From the NCBI GenBank assembly GCA_936432065.2, contig OW386285.2, positions 183,086,301 through 183,150,300 on the forward strand: DNA of 64,000 nt, read 5' to 3'. The notes under the pieces were generated by a model. It was not told where the DNA came from. It ran no database searches and saw only the letters and a program-made list of their open reading frames with translations. The translations under genes and the position numbers were made by a program. Source of the DNA: Rutpela maculata. Taxonomy: Eukaryota > Arthropoda > Insecta > Coleoptera > Cerambycidae. Positions 26,648-36,574 of this stretch are shown here, piece by piece (the first letter of the stretch is position 1; each line of letters opens with the position of its first letter).

Positions 26648-27885
26648 AAATTTACAAGCGTCTAGGGAGACCAGGATACTTTGACTTCGAGACTTCCGCA
26701 TGCGCCATTTGAACAGTGTAATGCGCATGTGGAAGTTCTGAAGCCTGTTGTACAAAACAAAAAAAAAAACATGCCTAAGAAAAAGAAACCATTTGCCAAA
26801 CCAGATGCCAAAGAGGTGAATATTATAGCTTTAAATCACTTGTATCCTCCCAAACCATCTTCATCTTCTGTATAATGACTTTTGTGTGTTAAAAATATAT
26901 ATATCTGACTTTTAGAAAGTTGTATTATTTTTTACGATTTACCAACAAAAATATCAAATCAGGTGTTAGCATTTATGTGTAAAAATTAATTTAAAATCCA
27001 ATTTTATTATTTAAATTTCAATTTTATCTAGGTACGTGTTTTTTTGTCTAAAATTCTGCTTGGGCTTAAGTTAACTAGATTTTTTAATTCTTTATGGTGT
27101 TAATGTTTTTAAAAACGAAAATTATTTCGCAAAACAGTAAAATTGTTTATAAAGATGCATCTCTATACTTAACTTGCCAACTCCTTATGCAAATCTACCC
27201 ATGGCAGTTTCTGGAAACATAAGTTCAACAAATTTGATTTATTTGTTTATTTGCAAACTAAAAATTTCTTATTTTTTTTTTTAGATTAGGGTAAGTGATG
27301 TAATAGGCTAATTTGCAATTCGGCATTAATAAAGTTTGTATTTTAAATTTTTGTGCTCAAAACTACTGTCTAGGTTTACTTATTATTCATTTTTATATTA
27401 CATACATTGAAGTAGGAAATATAACTTAATAAACAATTTGGCTGTTATATGAAATAGACACATAAATTATTTCTTTTCAAGTTAACTTGTTAACCAATAT
27501 ATTGTGTATTACCGGCTACCGCTGTGTTAATATGATACTAATATAAACTAAATCACAAAACATCTGTTCAATTTCGAGCAAATGTAAGTTACTTTCATGT
27601 TACAGTTTAACTTTTCTGGAGAATAATTTTTCACATTCAAAGCGAAACACACTCATTTTTATTATTAAAATACAAGAGAGAGTTAAACAAATAAACTACA
27701 GACTAATAAAACAACAAATTGCAGTTAAAGATGTTTGAGGTTAGAAACAGAAGCACGTCACGGCACGAGATCACACGAGATGCTCATTTTACCTCCTTCT
27801 ACTTTTTAACAGTGTGTAATGCGCATGCGGAAGTCTCGAAGCCAAAGTATCCTGGTCTCCCTAGACGCTTGTGTAAAATTTCAAC
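26648..27885. repeat. Inverted-repeat pair enclosing 1.1 kb (possible DNA transposon)
   Basis: At 26650-26710, CAAGCGTCTAGGGAGACCAG, then ATACTTTG, then CTTCGAGACTTCCGCATGCGC is followed by a GTAATGCGCATGTGGAAG echo. The reverse complement stands at 27815-27880. The arms are about 60 bp with a few changes. Inside, at 26771-26872, a 34-codon frame (MPKKKKPFAKPDAKEVN...) looks protein-like but is unassigned. No target duplication was recognised. Confidence 0.6.
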
Positions 27886-28480
27886 ATACATATGTTTAAT
27901 TGATGTTCATATTTACTACATACGCAAAAGAAAAGCTTCCATACTGTAAGAAGAGAAGATATAATAAACTCAACACTATCACTTGAAAGAAAAAGAGATT
28001 TGTGCTGAAAGAAAGAGCAAGCGAGAAGTCCAATAAAGTATTAAGGTCTCCTAAACTTCATCGCTACTATTGTAAAGATTGTTTATAATGGTTGCAAAAA
28101 TATTTCCATTACTTTATGAAGGTTTTGAAAAGTACATGGGGAAGTTATATAGGAGTAATAGTTATATTTCTATTACTTTTGCTATGAGGCTTGGAGGTTA
28201 CTAAACAACGGTAATGGTAACCCTTATACGGTGCGCCATTTAATCTCTATAAGTAATATAAAGTGGTAATTGAAAAGTGATCATCAATAATCTATTTTAC
28301 GAAAGGTTTTATAATTTGGTGATGGTGATACTGAGAATACCTTTACAAAACAAAAATTGTTCATTGGGAGATGTAGACGTTAATACTCTGTGATGTTAAA
28401 TAGACTGAATATACAAGATTATAAAGACATAGTGTTTATCTTTAATTTTTCAAAATGAATATGAATTAATAACAACAAAG

Positions 28481-28996
28481 ATGAGAAAACCTAGAATAAA
28501 AGTAGCTGGCTATATCGGAAAAAACAGGACAGAACATGAAATGGTAAAATGTATCAGGAAACAAAACTCCTGGATTGATGAATCTGAAGAATTAAAAATA
28601 ACATACATAAAACAAAAGAAAAACGAGGAATTCACAATATATGCAGAATGTTCAGCAAGTCTATTTCATAAGTTTATGCACATTAAAAAGGTATTTATTG
28701 AATGGCAACGGTATCCAATATATGAAGACCTCACTATCATTAGATGTTTTAAATGCCAAGGCTTTTATCACAAAAACACAATTTGTGAGAATAAAAAGGT
28801 CTGTGAGTACTGTGCAGAAGAACATGACACACGAGAATGTCCAAAGGAAAACATAAAATGTAATAATTGCTTGCAAGCCGATAATAAGTATAAAATGAAT
28901 TACAATATCTCTCATAAAGCATCTAATCTAGAATATCCCAGATATAATTATCATCAAATAAGTATTTTGAAAAAGAAAATAGATTACAATACGTAA
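28481..28996 (+). CDS. Non-LTR ORF1 (Gag-like, zinc knuckles)
   Basis: The 171-residue frame begins MRKPRIKVAGY, an RNA-binding-fold segment usual in Jockey-group ORF1 proteins. It continues with CFKCQGFYHKNTIC, CEYCAEEHDTREC and a third, eroded cysteine cluster (CNNCLQAD). ORF1 proteins of this type coat the element RNA. The stop codon overlaps the ORF2 start in the pentamer TAATG at 28994-28998, an arrangement suited to termination-reinitiation. The frame is complete, though the third knuckle lacks its usual spacing. It may be slightly N-truncated compared with family members. Confidence 0.8.
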   Translation: MRKPRIKVAGYIGKNRTEHEMVKCIRKQNSWIDESEELKITYIKQKKNEEFTIYAECSASLFHKFMHIKKVFIEWQRYPIYEDLTIIRCFKCQGFYHKNTICENKKVCEYCAEEHDTRECPKENIKCNNCLQADNKYKMNYNISHKASNLEYPRYNYHQISILKKKIDYNT

Positions 28997-29880
28997 TGTT
29001 CCAGCCACAAGAGGATGAAGTACTAGAACAATTAGAATCTATAGGTGAAGATGTAATGTTAAAACAACAAATTGTTTTAAAAGACAAGTTATTTAGTATT
29101 ATGCACCTCAATATTAGAAGTGTCAAAAAGAACTTCGATCAATTAATATTGCTGATTGAAACATATGAACTCTATTTCTGTGATCTGATAATTTTGAGAG
29201 AATGTTTTCAATTAAAATCATGTAATCAATTCAACATTCTGGGCTTTACAACTTATTATATAAGGGAGATTGTAATAAAAATGACGGTATTGATAAAATC
29301 AGACCTTGATGTTGCCGTAAACCACAGTAAATTGATTTCATACCAAGCTACGATATCTAGAATTACCTTCAATCTTTGTGATGTAACCTTTGGAATTTCT
29401 GCTGTTTATAAGCCTCCTCCTATTAATGAAACAATATTTATTGAAGATCTTAGAAATTTTTTTGATCAAAATTTATCAAAAAATATAGAAATATTCACTG
29501 GCGATATAAACATAAATATAAATGACAATGAAAATCATAATGTAAATGAATATCTCTCTTTAATGGGGCAATATGGTTTTATGCTATACATTAACTCTTC
29601 CATACAGGTAACAACAGAAACATCATGTATTGATCACTTATTTATTAATAAAAAAATAAATATAAATAACTTAAACTTGAAATCCTTTATATTAAATACT
29701 GATATAACCGACCATTACCCAATAATGTTAAACATTAACTCGGAAAAAAATGTTAATAGAATCCACAATCAACCTAGCAACACATGAATTTATAGACCAC
29801 AATATGTTTAAATATAAAATGTCTTTCCAAGATTGGTCTGAGGTATTGAACGCCAGTGATTCTGAACAAGCTATCGATAT
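28996..29880 (+). pseudogene. Non-LTR ORF2, endonuclease part
   Basis: An AP-type endonuclease domain spans roughly 28996-29787. Landmarks are IMHLNIRSVKKNFDQL near the start, EIFTGDINININDN in the middle and CIDHLFIN...DITDHYPIML near the end. The glutamate expected in the ETF-like motif reads RECF. The frame shifts near 29780 and continues in another phase to 29880, where the LTR element interrupts it. The domain nicks target DNA to prime reverse transcription. Confidence 0.75.
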
Positions 29881-30279
29881 TGTAATGTGTTACAACCCTT
29901 AGAATGAATGTAGTGTATTTGCACCTACTCGAGAAACCTACCAGAAGTTAGTTCTGGTGACATCTGGAATGATCTAGAGAATGGTGGTGTCATCACAGAA
30001 CAATCGAGATCTGTCATTTTTGGGTATAAAAGACCGACCGCATTCTCGGCGAGTAGTTCAGTAGTTCAGAAAGTATAGAAAGTGAGGTTAAGACTTCAAA
30101 GATAAACAAAGTGATAAACATTGTGATTTTAGTCAGTAAAGTGTATTTAAATTAACAATAGTATTGTGAAGTATCCAGTAAATATTTAATAAAGTGTGTT
30201 AGTGGACATCTCTTGTTATAATTTTTGGAACCCACGGAATTTGCAAGGGGTAGTTTCCTAAGGGCGGAAACACGTGACA
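29881..30279 (+). repeat. 5' LTR of the RT-less element
   Basis: The LTR is 399 bp, TG...CA bounded. It contains TATAAA at 30025, a TCAGT initiator at 30058, and AATAAA at 30188. Its sequence is almost identical to 33569-33967. Confidence 0.95.
30025..30062 (+). promoter_or_regulatory. LTR core promoter: TATA box and arthropod initiator
   Basis: TATAAAAG at 30025 is followed by TCAGT at 30058-30062, so the likely start A (30060) lies 35 bp from the first T of the TATA box. TCAGT is the arthropod initiator consensus. Transcription would therefore start within the LTR, defining a U3 of about 179 bp. Confidence 0.65.
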
Positions 30280-30719
30280 AATTGGTGTCAGAAAGCGGAA
30301 TTTTATGACAAGAGGAGCTCTGAAGTTGTGCTGGAGTGTTCGAGAAGTATTCTCGAGGTTTAGTGCTAACACAGAGGACTCATTTACTGGACATTTGTTC
30401 GAGGGTTATTTTCGAACAGGAAAATAGTGTTAAGTGCATTTTTGAGACATTGTAGAACATTTTATTAGGACATTAGTGTGATAATTAAATCCTTTGAACT
30501 GAGAAGTGATAGAGACACTGAAAAAGACTCATTTAGTGCGTGAAAATTTCTAGAACTTTTCTATTTGGACATTAGTGGAGATTATTAAATTCTCTGAACT
30601 GGATAGTGACAAAAGACTCTGGATAAGACTTTTTTTCGTGCTATTTCGAGATTTGTCTGGGAAGTTCCATTACCGATATTGACGTGACAGTTAAATTTAT
30701 TTTATTTTAATTTCATCGT
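30280..30719 (+). other. Leader of the RT-less LTR element
   Basis: The leader is about 440 bp and starts with AATTGGTGTCAGAAAGCGG, the expected primer-binding site position. It holds direct-repeat-like segments (GGACATTAGTG...TTCTCTGAACTG twice). No coding frame was found. It is the likely packaging region by position. Confidence 0.55.
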
Positions 30720-33557
30720 ATGCCCGTAACAACAAGAAGTATGACATCCGATAAACAAATACAGGACTTATTCGAACAATTCCAAAAAATGATGGCGCAG
30801 CAATGGAAGGAAGATAAAGAAGAACAGGAGAAAAAACGTCAAGAGGAGAAAGAAGAACAAGAAAAGCGACGTCAAGTAGATAAAGAAGAGCAAGAAAGAA
30901 AACGCCAGGAGGAAGAAAAACGGCGTCAAGAAGAAAGGAACGAATTAAAGAAAATAATGGAAGATCAGGAAATAAGAAGTCAGAAAGAAAAAGAGGATGA
31001 AGAAACAAGACGCCAAGAAGAAAAAGCCGAATTGAGAGAAATGATGGAGGACCTGAAGATACGACAGCAAGAGGAGAAAGAAGAGCAAGAAAGACAACGT
31101 CAAGAGGAAAAAGACGCACTCAGAAAAATAATGGAAGACTTGGAAGAAAGACGCCAGGAGGAATTAAGGAAAATCCTGAGCGATCAAATAAAAATACAAC
31201 AGGACGCAATCATTTCTGTCAAAAGTGAAGTCAAAGAAGAGATAAGCAAGGTAGAAGAAAAAGTAGATAAGGTCGAAGATAAAGTAGGTGAAGTCAAGAC
31301 CGAAGTCGGTCAAGTAAAAGGAAAAGTAAATCAGTTTGAAGAAAAGATGAGTGAGTTCGAAGAAGAAGTCAAGGGAGAAATAGACCGGCTTAAACGACAG
31401 TTGAGAGATAGAGGAAGCCAGCAGGTGGTATCATCAGGGCAGCGACTAAAACCTCCTTCTTTTGACGGCCAAAGTTCCTGGACGACGTACAAGAGGCAGT
31501 TTGAGGCAGCAGCGTGTGCGAACAATTGGGATAATGAGGAAAAGGCCATGGCATTAGTTCTAGCACTAAGGGGCCAAGCTTCAGAGTTACTCCAAACCAT
31601 CCCAGTTGAGAAACAAAGGGACTTTAAAGTCTTGGAAGCTGCATTAGACTTGAGGTATGGCGATCAACACCTTGCCCAATTATACCAGGCTCAGCTGAAA
31701 TCCCGGATGCAAAAAGCTGGGGAAAGTTTACAAGAATTTGAAGCTGCGATAGAGAGACTGGCACACCTGGCGTATCCAAATGCACCTAAAGAATTCCAGG
31801 AACAATTAGCCGTAGGGGCCTTTTTAGATGGTATAAGGGACGAAGAGGTCAGGCGAGTTCTGAGGCTGACGAGACACCAAAGTAGTAGCGAAGCTTTGGT
31901 GCGTGCACTGGAAGTAGAAGCCGCATATAGGGATACTCCAAGGTCGAGAGTGCGAGCTGTGACTCTTGAAGAATCGCAACCAGAAATGAATCAGAACCCA
32001 ATGTTGACTGAGATGCAGAAAATATTCACCAAATTATGCGATAAATTGGATGATCTCTGGGAGCAGAGAAAACAACAAAATAAAGGAAAGCCGAGTGGAG
32101 GTATTAAATGTTACAACTGCGGCAAGGTAGGACACATGAAGCGAGACTGTCGACAGCAGAATTCGGAGAGTCGAGTAAATGCTGTGAATGTTGAAGAGAA
32201 GCAGGAAAACAGTACCAGGGGGGTTGTTCTGGCTAGGGAATGCAGTGCCCCCAGAGAAATTAAGATTTCCCAGCTTCGAAGAATCGCAAGCAGTCTGTTG
32301 TTGCATGGATATGTGAACGGAAGAAAATGTTTGTTTACCATCGACACAGGTACTACGTCATCAATAGTACGGCCAGGATTTATATCGGGCATAAAGATTA
32401 CCAAGAGGCAAAATGAAGAAGTGATCGTCCGGACAGCTACGGGGGACAGGGCTACGGTTCATGGAGAAGTAGACCTGGGTTTGCAGATTGGACAGTTAAG
32501 GTTCGACCACAGGGTCATCGTGGCTGACATCACGGATGACTTCATTTTGGGACTGGACATTATGGAACAGTATGGATTTATTGTTGACGTAGGAAAGCGA
32601 GTCTTAAGGATTGGGAACGAACAATTTATTTTGTCAAAAGTGAACGACCAATGCGAGAAAACCAGGCTGTTGACAACGCAGGCAGTCAAGACTCCTGCAT
32701 TATCCAGAAAACCAGATAAAGAAGATTGCAAGCGCTACCCTCAGGTGGAAAGATTGTCGAACATGGTTGAAGTCAACACTATCAAGGTCGATCTTCCAGA
32801 GAGTTGGTCAAAGAAAACTCTGAGGCAAGAGCAATTGCGCGATGTAGAAATCGGACCCATGTTGAGAGCAAAAGAAGAGGGAACGCGTCCAGCATGGAAG
32901 GATGTTTCCAACAAAGAAGTGGGGCTGAAGGCTTTATGGTCACAATGGGATTCACTTACGGTCGTAGATGGGCTTTTGAGGAGAGCATGGGAAAGTCCAG
33001 ATGGGAAGCAGGTTGCCTTGCGTCTAGTGATTCCCAGGTGTCGTGTACCAGAAGTACTCCAGGAAGCGCATAATGAAACGTCCAGCAGACACTTCGGCAT
33101 AAACAAGACATTGAGTAGAGCACGGGAACAGTTCTATTGGGTTAATAGTCGCCAGGATGTGGAGGCCTGGTGTCACAAGTGTAAAAATTGTGCTGCCCGT
33201 GGAGAACCATTTTCGACGAGCAACTACAGAAATGGAAGTCGAGAACAGCTAAAGAATGATCGAGAGCAGATGAACAGAACTAGTAACCGCTTGAAGGCTC
33301 GTTATGATCAGAATGCCAGTACAGGGGGATTCAAGGTGGGGAATCTGGTTTGGCTGTACAACCCACAGCGGAAGGAATGGAGATCCCCGAAATTTCAACC
33401 TCCTTGGGAAGGACCTTATACTGTTATTACCCGAATAAATGATGTCGTTTATCGGATTCAACGAAACAAAAAGTCCAAGATGAAGATCGTACACTTGGAT
33501 AGACTGGCGAAGTATGTGAAAGATGCTGAATTGCCTGACTGGGACGTTCAGGCTTAA
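30720..33557 (+). CDS. Gag-protease-integrase-remnant fusion protein (945 aa)
   Basis: One uninterrupted frame begins at ATG 30720. Residues 10-235 are a highly charged coiled coil (repeats of QEEKEEQEK and a KVEDKVGEVK series). Residues about 240-430 resemble a Gypsy capsid (LKPPSFDGQSSW start, YQAQLKSRMQKAGESLQEFE). CYNCGKVGHMKRDC near 464 is a zinc knuckle. DTGTTSS near 542 and DFILGLDIM near 605 are the aspartic protease. Then TPALSRKP near 660 resembles the tail of RNase H, so RT and most of RNase H are missing. An integrase zinc finger follows (H784, H791, CHKC near 818), but the D,D,E core is absent. The integrase C-terminal module (VGNLVWLYNP, WEGPYTVI) closes the protein. Two in-frame losses preserved the frame. 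Confidence 0.9.
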   Translation: MPVTTRSMTSDKQIQDLFEQFQKMMAQQWKEDKEEQEKKRQEEKEEQEKRRQVDKEEQERKRQEEEKRRQEERNELKKIMEDQEIRSQKEKEDEETRRQEEKAELREMMEDLKIRQQEEKEEQERQRQEEKDALRKIMEDLEERRQEELRKILSDQIKIQQDAIISVKSEVKEEISKVEEKVDKVEDKVGEVKTEVGQVKGKVNQFEEKMSEFEEEVKGEIDRLKRQLRDRGSQQVVSSGQRLKPPSFDGQSSWTTYKRQFEAAACANNWDNEEKAMALVLALRGQASELLQTIPVEKQRDFKVLEAALDLRYGDQHLAQLYQAQLKSRMQKAGESLQEFEAAIERLAHLAYPNAPKEFQEQLAVGAFLDGIRDEEVRRVLRLTRHQSSSEALVRALEVEAAYRDTPRSRVRAVTLEESQPEMNQNPMLTEMQKIFTKLCDKLDDLWEQRKQQNKGKPSGGIKCYNCGKVGHMKRDCRQQNSESRVNAVNVEEKQENSTRGVVLARECSAPREIKISQLRRIASSLLLHGYVNGRKCLFTIDTGTTSSIVRPGFISGIKITKRQNEEVIVRTATGDRATVHGEVDLGLQIGQLRFDHRVIVADITDDFILGLDIMEQYGFIVDVGKRVLRIGNEQFILSKVNDQCEKTRLLTTQAVKTPALSRKPDKEDCKRYPQVERLSNMVEVNTIKVDLPESWSKKTLRQEQLRDVEIGPMLRAKEEGTRPAWKDVSNKEVGLKALWSQWDSLTVVDGLLRRAWESPDGKQVALRLVIPRCRVPEVLQEAHNETSSRHFGINKTLSRAREQFYWVNSRQDVEAWCHKCKNCAARGEPFSTSNYRNGSREQLKNDREQMNRTSNRLKARYDQNASTGGFKVGNLVWLYNPQRKEWRSPKFQPPWEGPYTVITRINDVVYRIQRNKKSKMKIVHLDRLAKYVKDAELPDWDVQA

Positions 33558-33568
33558 GGAGGGGGCAG
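33556..33568 (+). promoter_or_regulatory. Polypurine tract
   Basis: AAGGAGGGGGCAG lies directly before the 3' LTR, one base after the ORF stop region. It would prime plus-strand DNA synthesis. Confidence 0.8.
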
Positions 33569-33967
33569 TGTAATGTGTTACAACCCTTAGAATGAATGTA
33601 GTGTATTTGCACCTACTCGAGAAACCTACCAGAAGTTAGTTCTGGTGATATCTGGAATGATCTAGAGAATGGTGGCGTCATCACAGAACAATCGAGATCT
33701 GTCATTTTTGGGTATAAAAGACCGACCGCATTCTCGGCGAGTAGTTCAGTAGTTCAGAAAGTATAGAAAGTGAGGTTAAGACTTCAAAGATAAACAAAGT
33801 GATAAACATTGTGATTTTAGTCAGTAAAGTGTATTTAAATTAACAATAGTATTGTGAAGTATCCAGTAAATATTTAATAAAGTGTGTTAGTGGACATCTC
33901 TTGTTATAATTTTTGGAACCCACGGAATTTGCAAGGGGTAGTTTCCTAAGGGTGGAAACACGTGACA
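33569..33967 (+). repeat. 3' LTR of the RT-less element
   Basis: The LTR is 399 bp. By eye it differs from the 5' LTR at three sites (GTGATATCTGG against GTGACATCTGG, GGTGGCGTC against GGTGGTGTC, AGGGTGGAAAC against AGGGCGGAAAC). AATAAA at 33876 is the likely polyadenylation signal. Confidence 0.95.
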
Positions 33968-34799
33968 ATATTTTTACTACAATCTTTCAGCAGATCTTAA
34001 ATAAATGTAAATCTAGTAAGATTAAAATAAACAATCATAAGAAAATTAAAAAATGGATAACAACAGGCTTAATTACATCAATTAAGCATAGGGATAAATT
34101 AAAGAAGAAACTACTAAAAAATTACAGTCGTGAATTAGAAAAAATATAAATTATATAGAAATCAATTAAATACATTAATAAAGAAACAAAAATATAACTA
34201 TTACAAATCCCTGATAGAAAATAATAAAAATGTTAAAAATAAATATATCAAGTAATACCTGATGCCACTAACGAAAAAAATAATTCTAAAAACTCAAATC
34301 TTAAATTTATAGATGAAAAAGGCAATGAATTTCTAAGCAATACAGATATGGCTAATTTCTGCAACAATTATTTCATTAATATTGGATATTGGAATTGATA
34401 TGGAGAAGAAAATAAATGCTCCACCAAACCCATTTATGCCCAACTACCATAACATTAACTCAATGTTTCTAAAACCAGTCATGGAAAATGAAATTATAAA
34501 TAAAATCTCCTCTTAAAAAAATGATAGTGCTCCGGGTATAGATAGAGTGTCAACTAAACTTATTAAATTAACCCACACTGAAATTGCTAAACCTATGGCC
34601 CATATTATTAATTTAATTTTTAAAACAAGTCAAGTACCAAATTACTTTAAGCAATCTATTGTAATACCCATTTTTAAAGCTGGTAATAAAAATAAAATAC
34701 AAAATTATCGCCCAATAAGCCTGATTAGCAACTTTGCAAAAATTTTGGAATAATGTCTTAAAGACAAATTAACACAATTTTTAAAAAGCAATAACATTC
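33968..34799 (+). pseudogene. Non-LTR ORF2, linker and RT start (degraded)
   Basis: This continues the interrupted ORF2: a lysine-rich linker with KKWITTGLITSIKHRDKL, then the RT start with NDSAPGIDRVSTKLIK and FKAGNKNKIQNYRPISLIS. Several stops and shifts are present. The reading is cut at 34799 by the ribozyme element. Confidence 0.75.
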
Positions 34800-35378
34800 T
34801 TACAATTAATTATTTTTTATTTATTTGCTTTTTCATGATTAGAGAATATTATTTAGGTATTATGCAAATCACAACTTACACACTTTTTATTTATTATAAA
34901 AATACCTACTTTCTGTATATTGTTGCCCTAATCTGGGCACGCTAATATACTAGTCAGGTAAATACTTTAAAACACTCATTATTAGAGAATCAATCAAAAC
35001 AACTACTCTTCTAGCTAATACTGACGAAGTATTGAATTACATGATAGGATTCTTAGCATTTTAAAGAACAAAAATATATTGAAAATACTTAAATCATTTA
35101 TTCAAATTTAATCATTCACACTTTTTTATTTAATATGAAATTATCTACTTTCTGTATATTGGTGCCTTAGTCGGGTCACGCTAATATACTACTTAGGAAA
35201 ACACTTTAAAACACTCATTATTGGAAGACCAATCAAAACAACTACTCTTCTAGCTAATACTGACGAAGTATTGAATTACATGATAGGATTCCTGGCATTT
35301 TAAGGCAAAAAAATATATTGAAAATAGTTAAATTATTTATTGAAATTCAGTCATTCACAACAATTCTTGAACCATACA

Positions 35379-35449
35379 TTCTATTTCAACTCTAGAAAAG
35401 TTGTACAAGTTTTTTCGAACTCGTTAGTTCTCATCAGTAGAGTATAGAA
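35379..35449 (-). ncRNA. Hammerhead ribozyme, type I (copy B, left arm)
   Basis: The core is identical to that at 11213-11283: stem I ACTCTA/TAGAGT, CTGATGA, stem II GAACT-AACG-AGTTC, GAA, stem III AAAA/TTTT with the TTGTACAA palindrome, and the cleavage-site C. The outer stem I pairing TTCTAT/ATAGAA is kept. The predicted cut is between plus-strand positions 35394 and 35395. Confidence 0.9.
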
Positions 35450-35955
35450 ACATTCATTCATTATTTACAAGCCTATTCTTGATTTATTTTTACAATTAAT
35501 TATTTTTTATTTATTTGCTTTTTCATGATTAGAGAATATTATTTAGGTATTATGCAAATCACAACTTACACACTTTTTATTTATTATAAAAATACCTACT
35601 TTCTGTATATTGTTGCCCTAATCTGGGCACGCTAATATACTAGTCAGGTAAATACTTTAAAACACTCATTATTAGAGAATCAATCAAAACAACTACTCTT
35701 CTAGCTAATACTGACGAAGTATTGAATTACATGATAGGATTCTTAGCATTTTAAAGAACAAAAATATATTGAAAATACTTAAATCATTTATTCAAATTTA
35801 ATCATTCACACTTTTTTATTTAATATGAAATTATCTACTTTCTGTATATACAGAATACCTAAATAATATTCTCTAATCATGAAAAAGCAAATAAATAAAA
35901 AATAATTAATTGTAAAAATAAATCAAGAATAGGCTTGTAAATAATGAATGAATGT

Positions 35956-36026
35956 TTCTATACTCTACTGATGAGAACTAACGAGTTCGAAAAAACTTGT
36001 ACAACTTTTCTAGAGTTGAAATAGAA
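35956..36026 (+). ncRNA. Hammerhead ribozyme, type I (copy B, inverted arm)
   Basis: This is the same ribozyme on the plus strand, with ACTCTA at 35962-35967, CTGATGA at 35968-35974 and TAGAGT at 36011-36016. The predicted cut is between 36010 and 36011. The stems and core match the other two copies base for base. Confidence 0.9.
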
Positions 36027-36574
36027 TGTATGGTTCAAGAATTGTTGTGAATGACTGAATTTCAATAAATAATTTAACTATTTTCAATATATTTTTTTGC
36101 CTTAAAATGCCAGGAATCCTATCATGTAATTCAATACTTCGTCAGTATTAGCTAGAAGAGTAGTTGTTTTGATTGGTCTTCCAATAATGAGTGTTTTAAA
36201 GTGTTTTCCTAAGTAGTATATTAGCGTGACCCGACTAAGGCACCAATATACAGAAAGTAGATAATTTCATATTAAATAAAAAAGTGTGAATGATTAAATT
36301 TGAATAAATGATTTAAGTATTTTCAATATATTTTTGTTCTTTAAAATGCTAAGAATCCTATCATGTAATTCAATACTTCGTCAGTATTAGCTAGAAGAGT
36401 AGTTGTTTTGATTGATTCTCTAATAATGAGTGTTTTAAAGTATTTACCTGACTAGTATATTAGCGTGCCCAGATTAGGGCAACAATATACAGAAAGTAGG
36501 TATTTTTATAATAAATAAAAAGTGTGTAAGTTGTGATTTGCATAATACCTAAATAATATTCTCCAATAACATTC

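Larger units (their letters stand above)
29881..33967 (+). mobile_element. Non-autonomous Ty3/Gypsy-like LTR element lacking RT
   Basis: Two 399-bp LTRs (TGTAATGTG...CACGTGACA) flank one 945-codon ORF. The target duplication ATAT is at 29877-29880 and 33968-33971. A primer-binding region (TTGGTGTCAGAAAGCGGAA) follows the 5' LTR, and a polypurine tract (AAGGAGGGGG) precedes the 3' LTR. The two LTRs differ at only three positions by eye, so insertion was recent. Because RT, RNase H and the integrase core are absent, transposition must have used another element's enzymes. Confidence 0.92.
34800..36563 (-). mobile_element. Hammerhead-ribozyme element, copy B (tandem plus inverted monomers)
   Basis: It is bounded by a perfect 11-bp duplication CAATAACATTC at 34789-34799 and 36564-36574, inside the RT of the older non-LTR element. 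The left part contains one full monomer (34800-35487) and the start of a second (to about 35848). The right part (35849-36563) is an inverted monomer. Each full monomer has two 240-bp subunits and one hammerhead, so the element has one ribozyme on each strand. There is no coding region. The arms are nearly identical, pointing to a recent origin or template switching. Confidence 0.88.
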
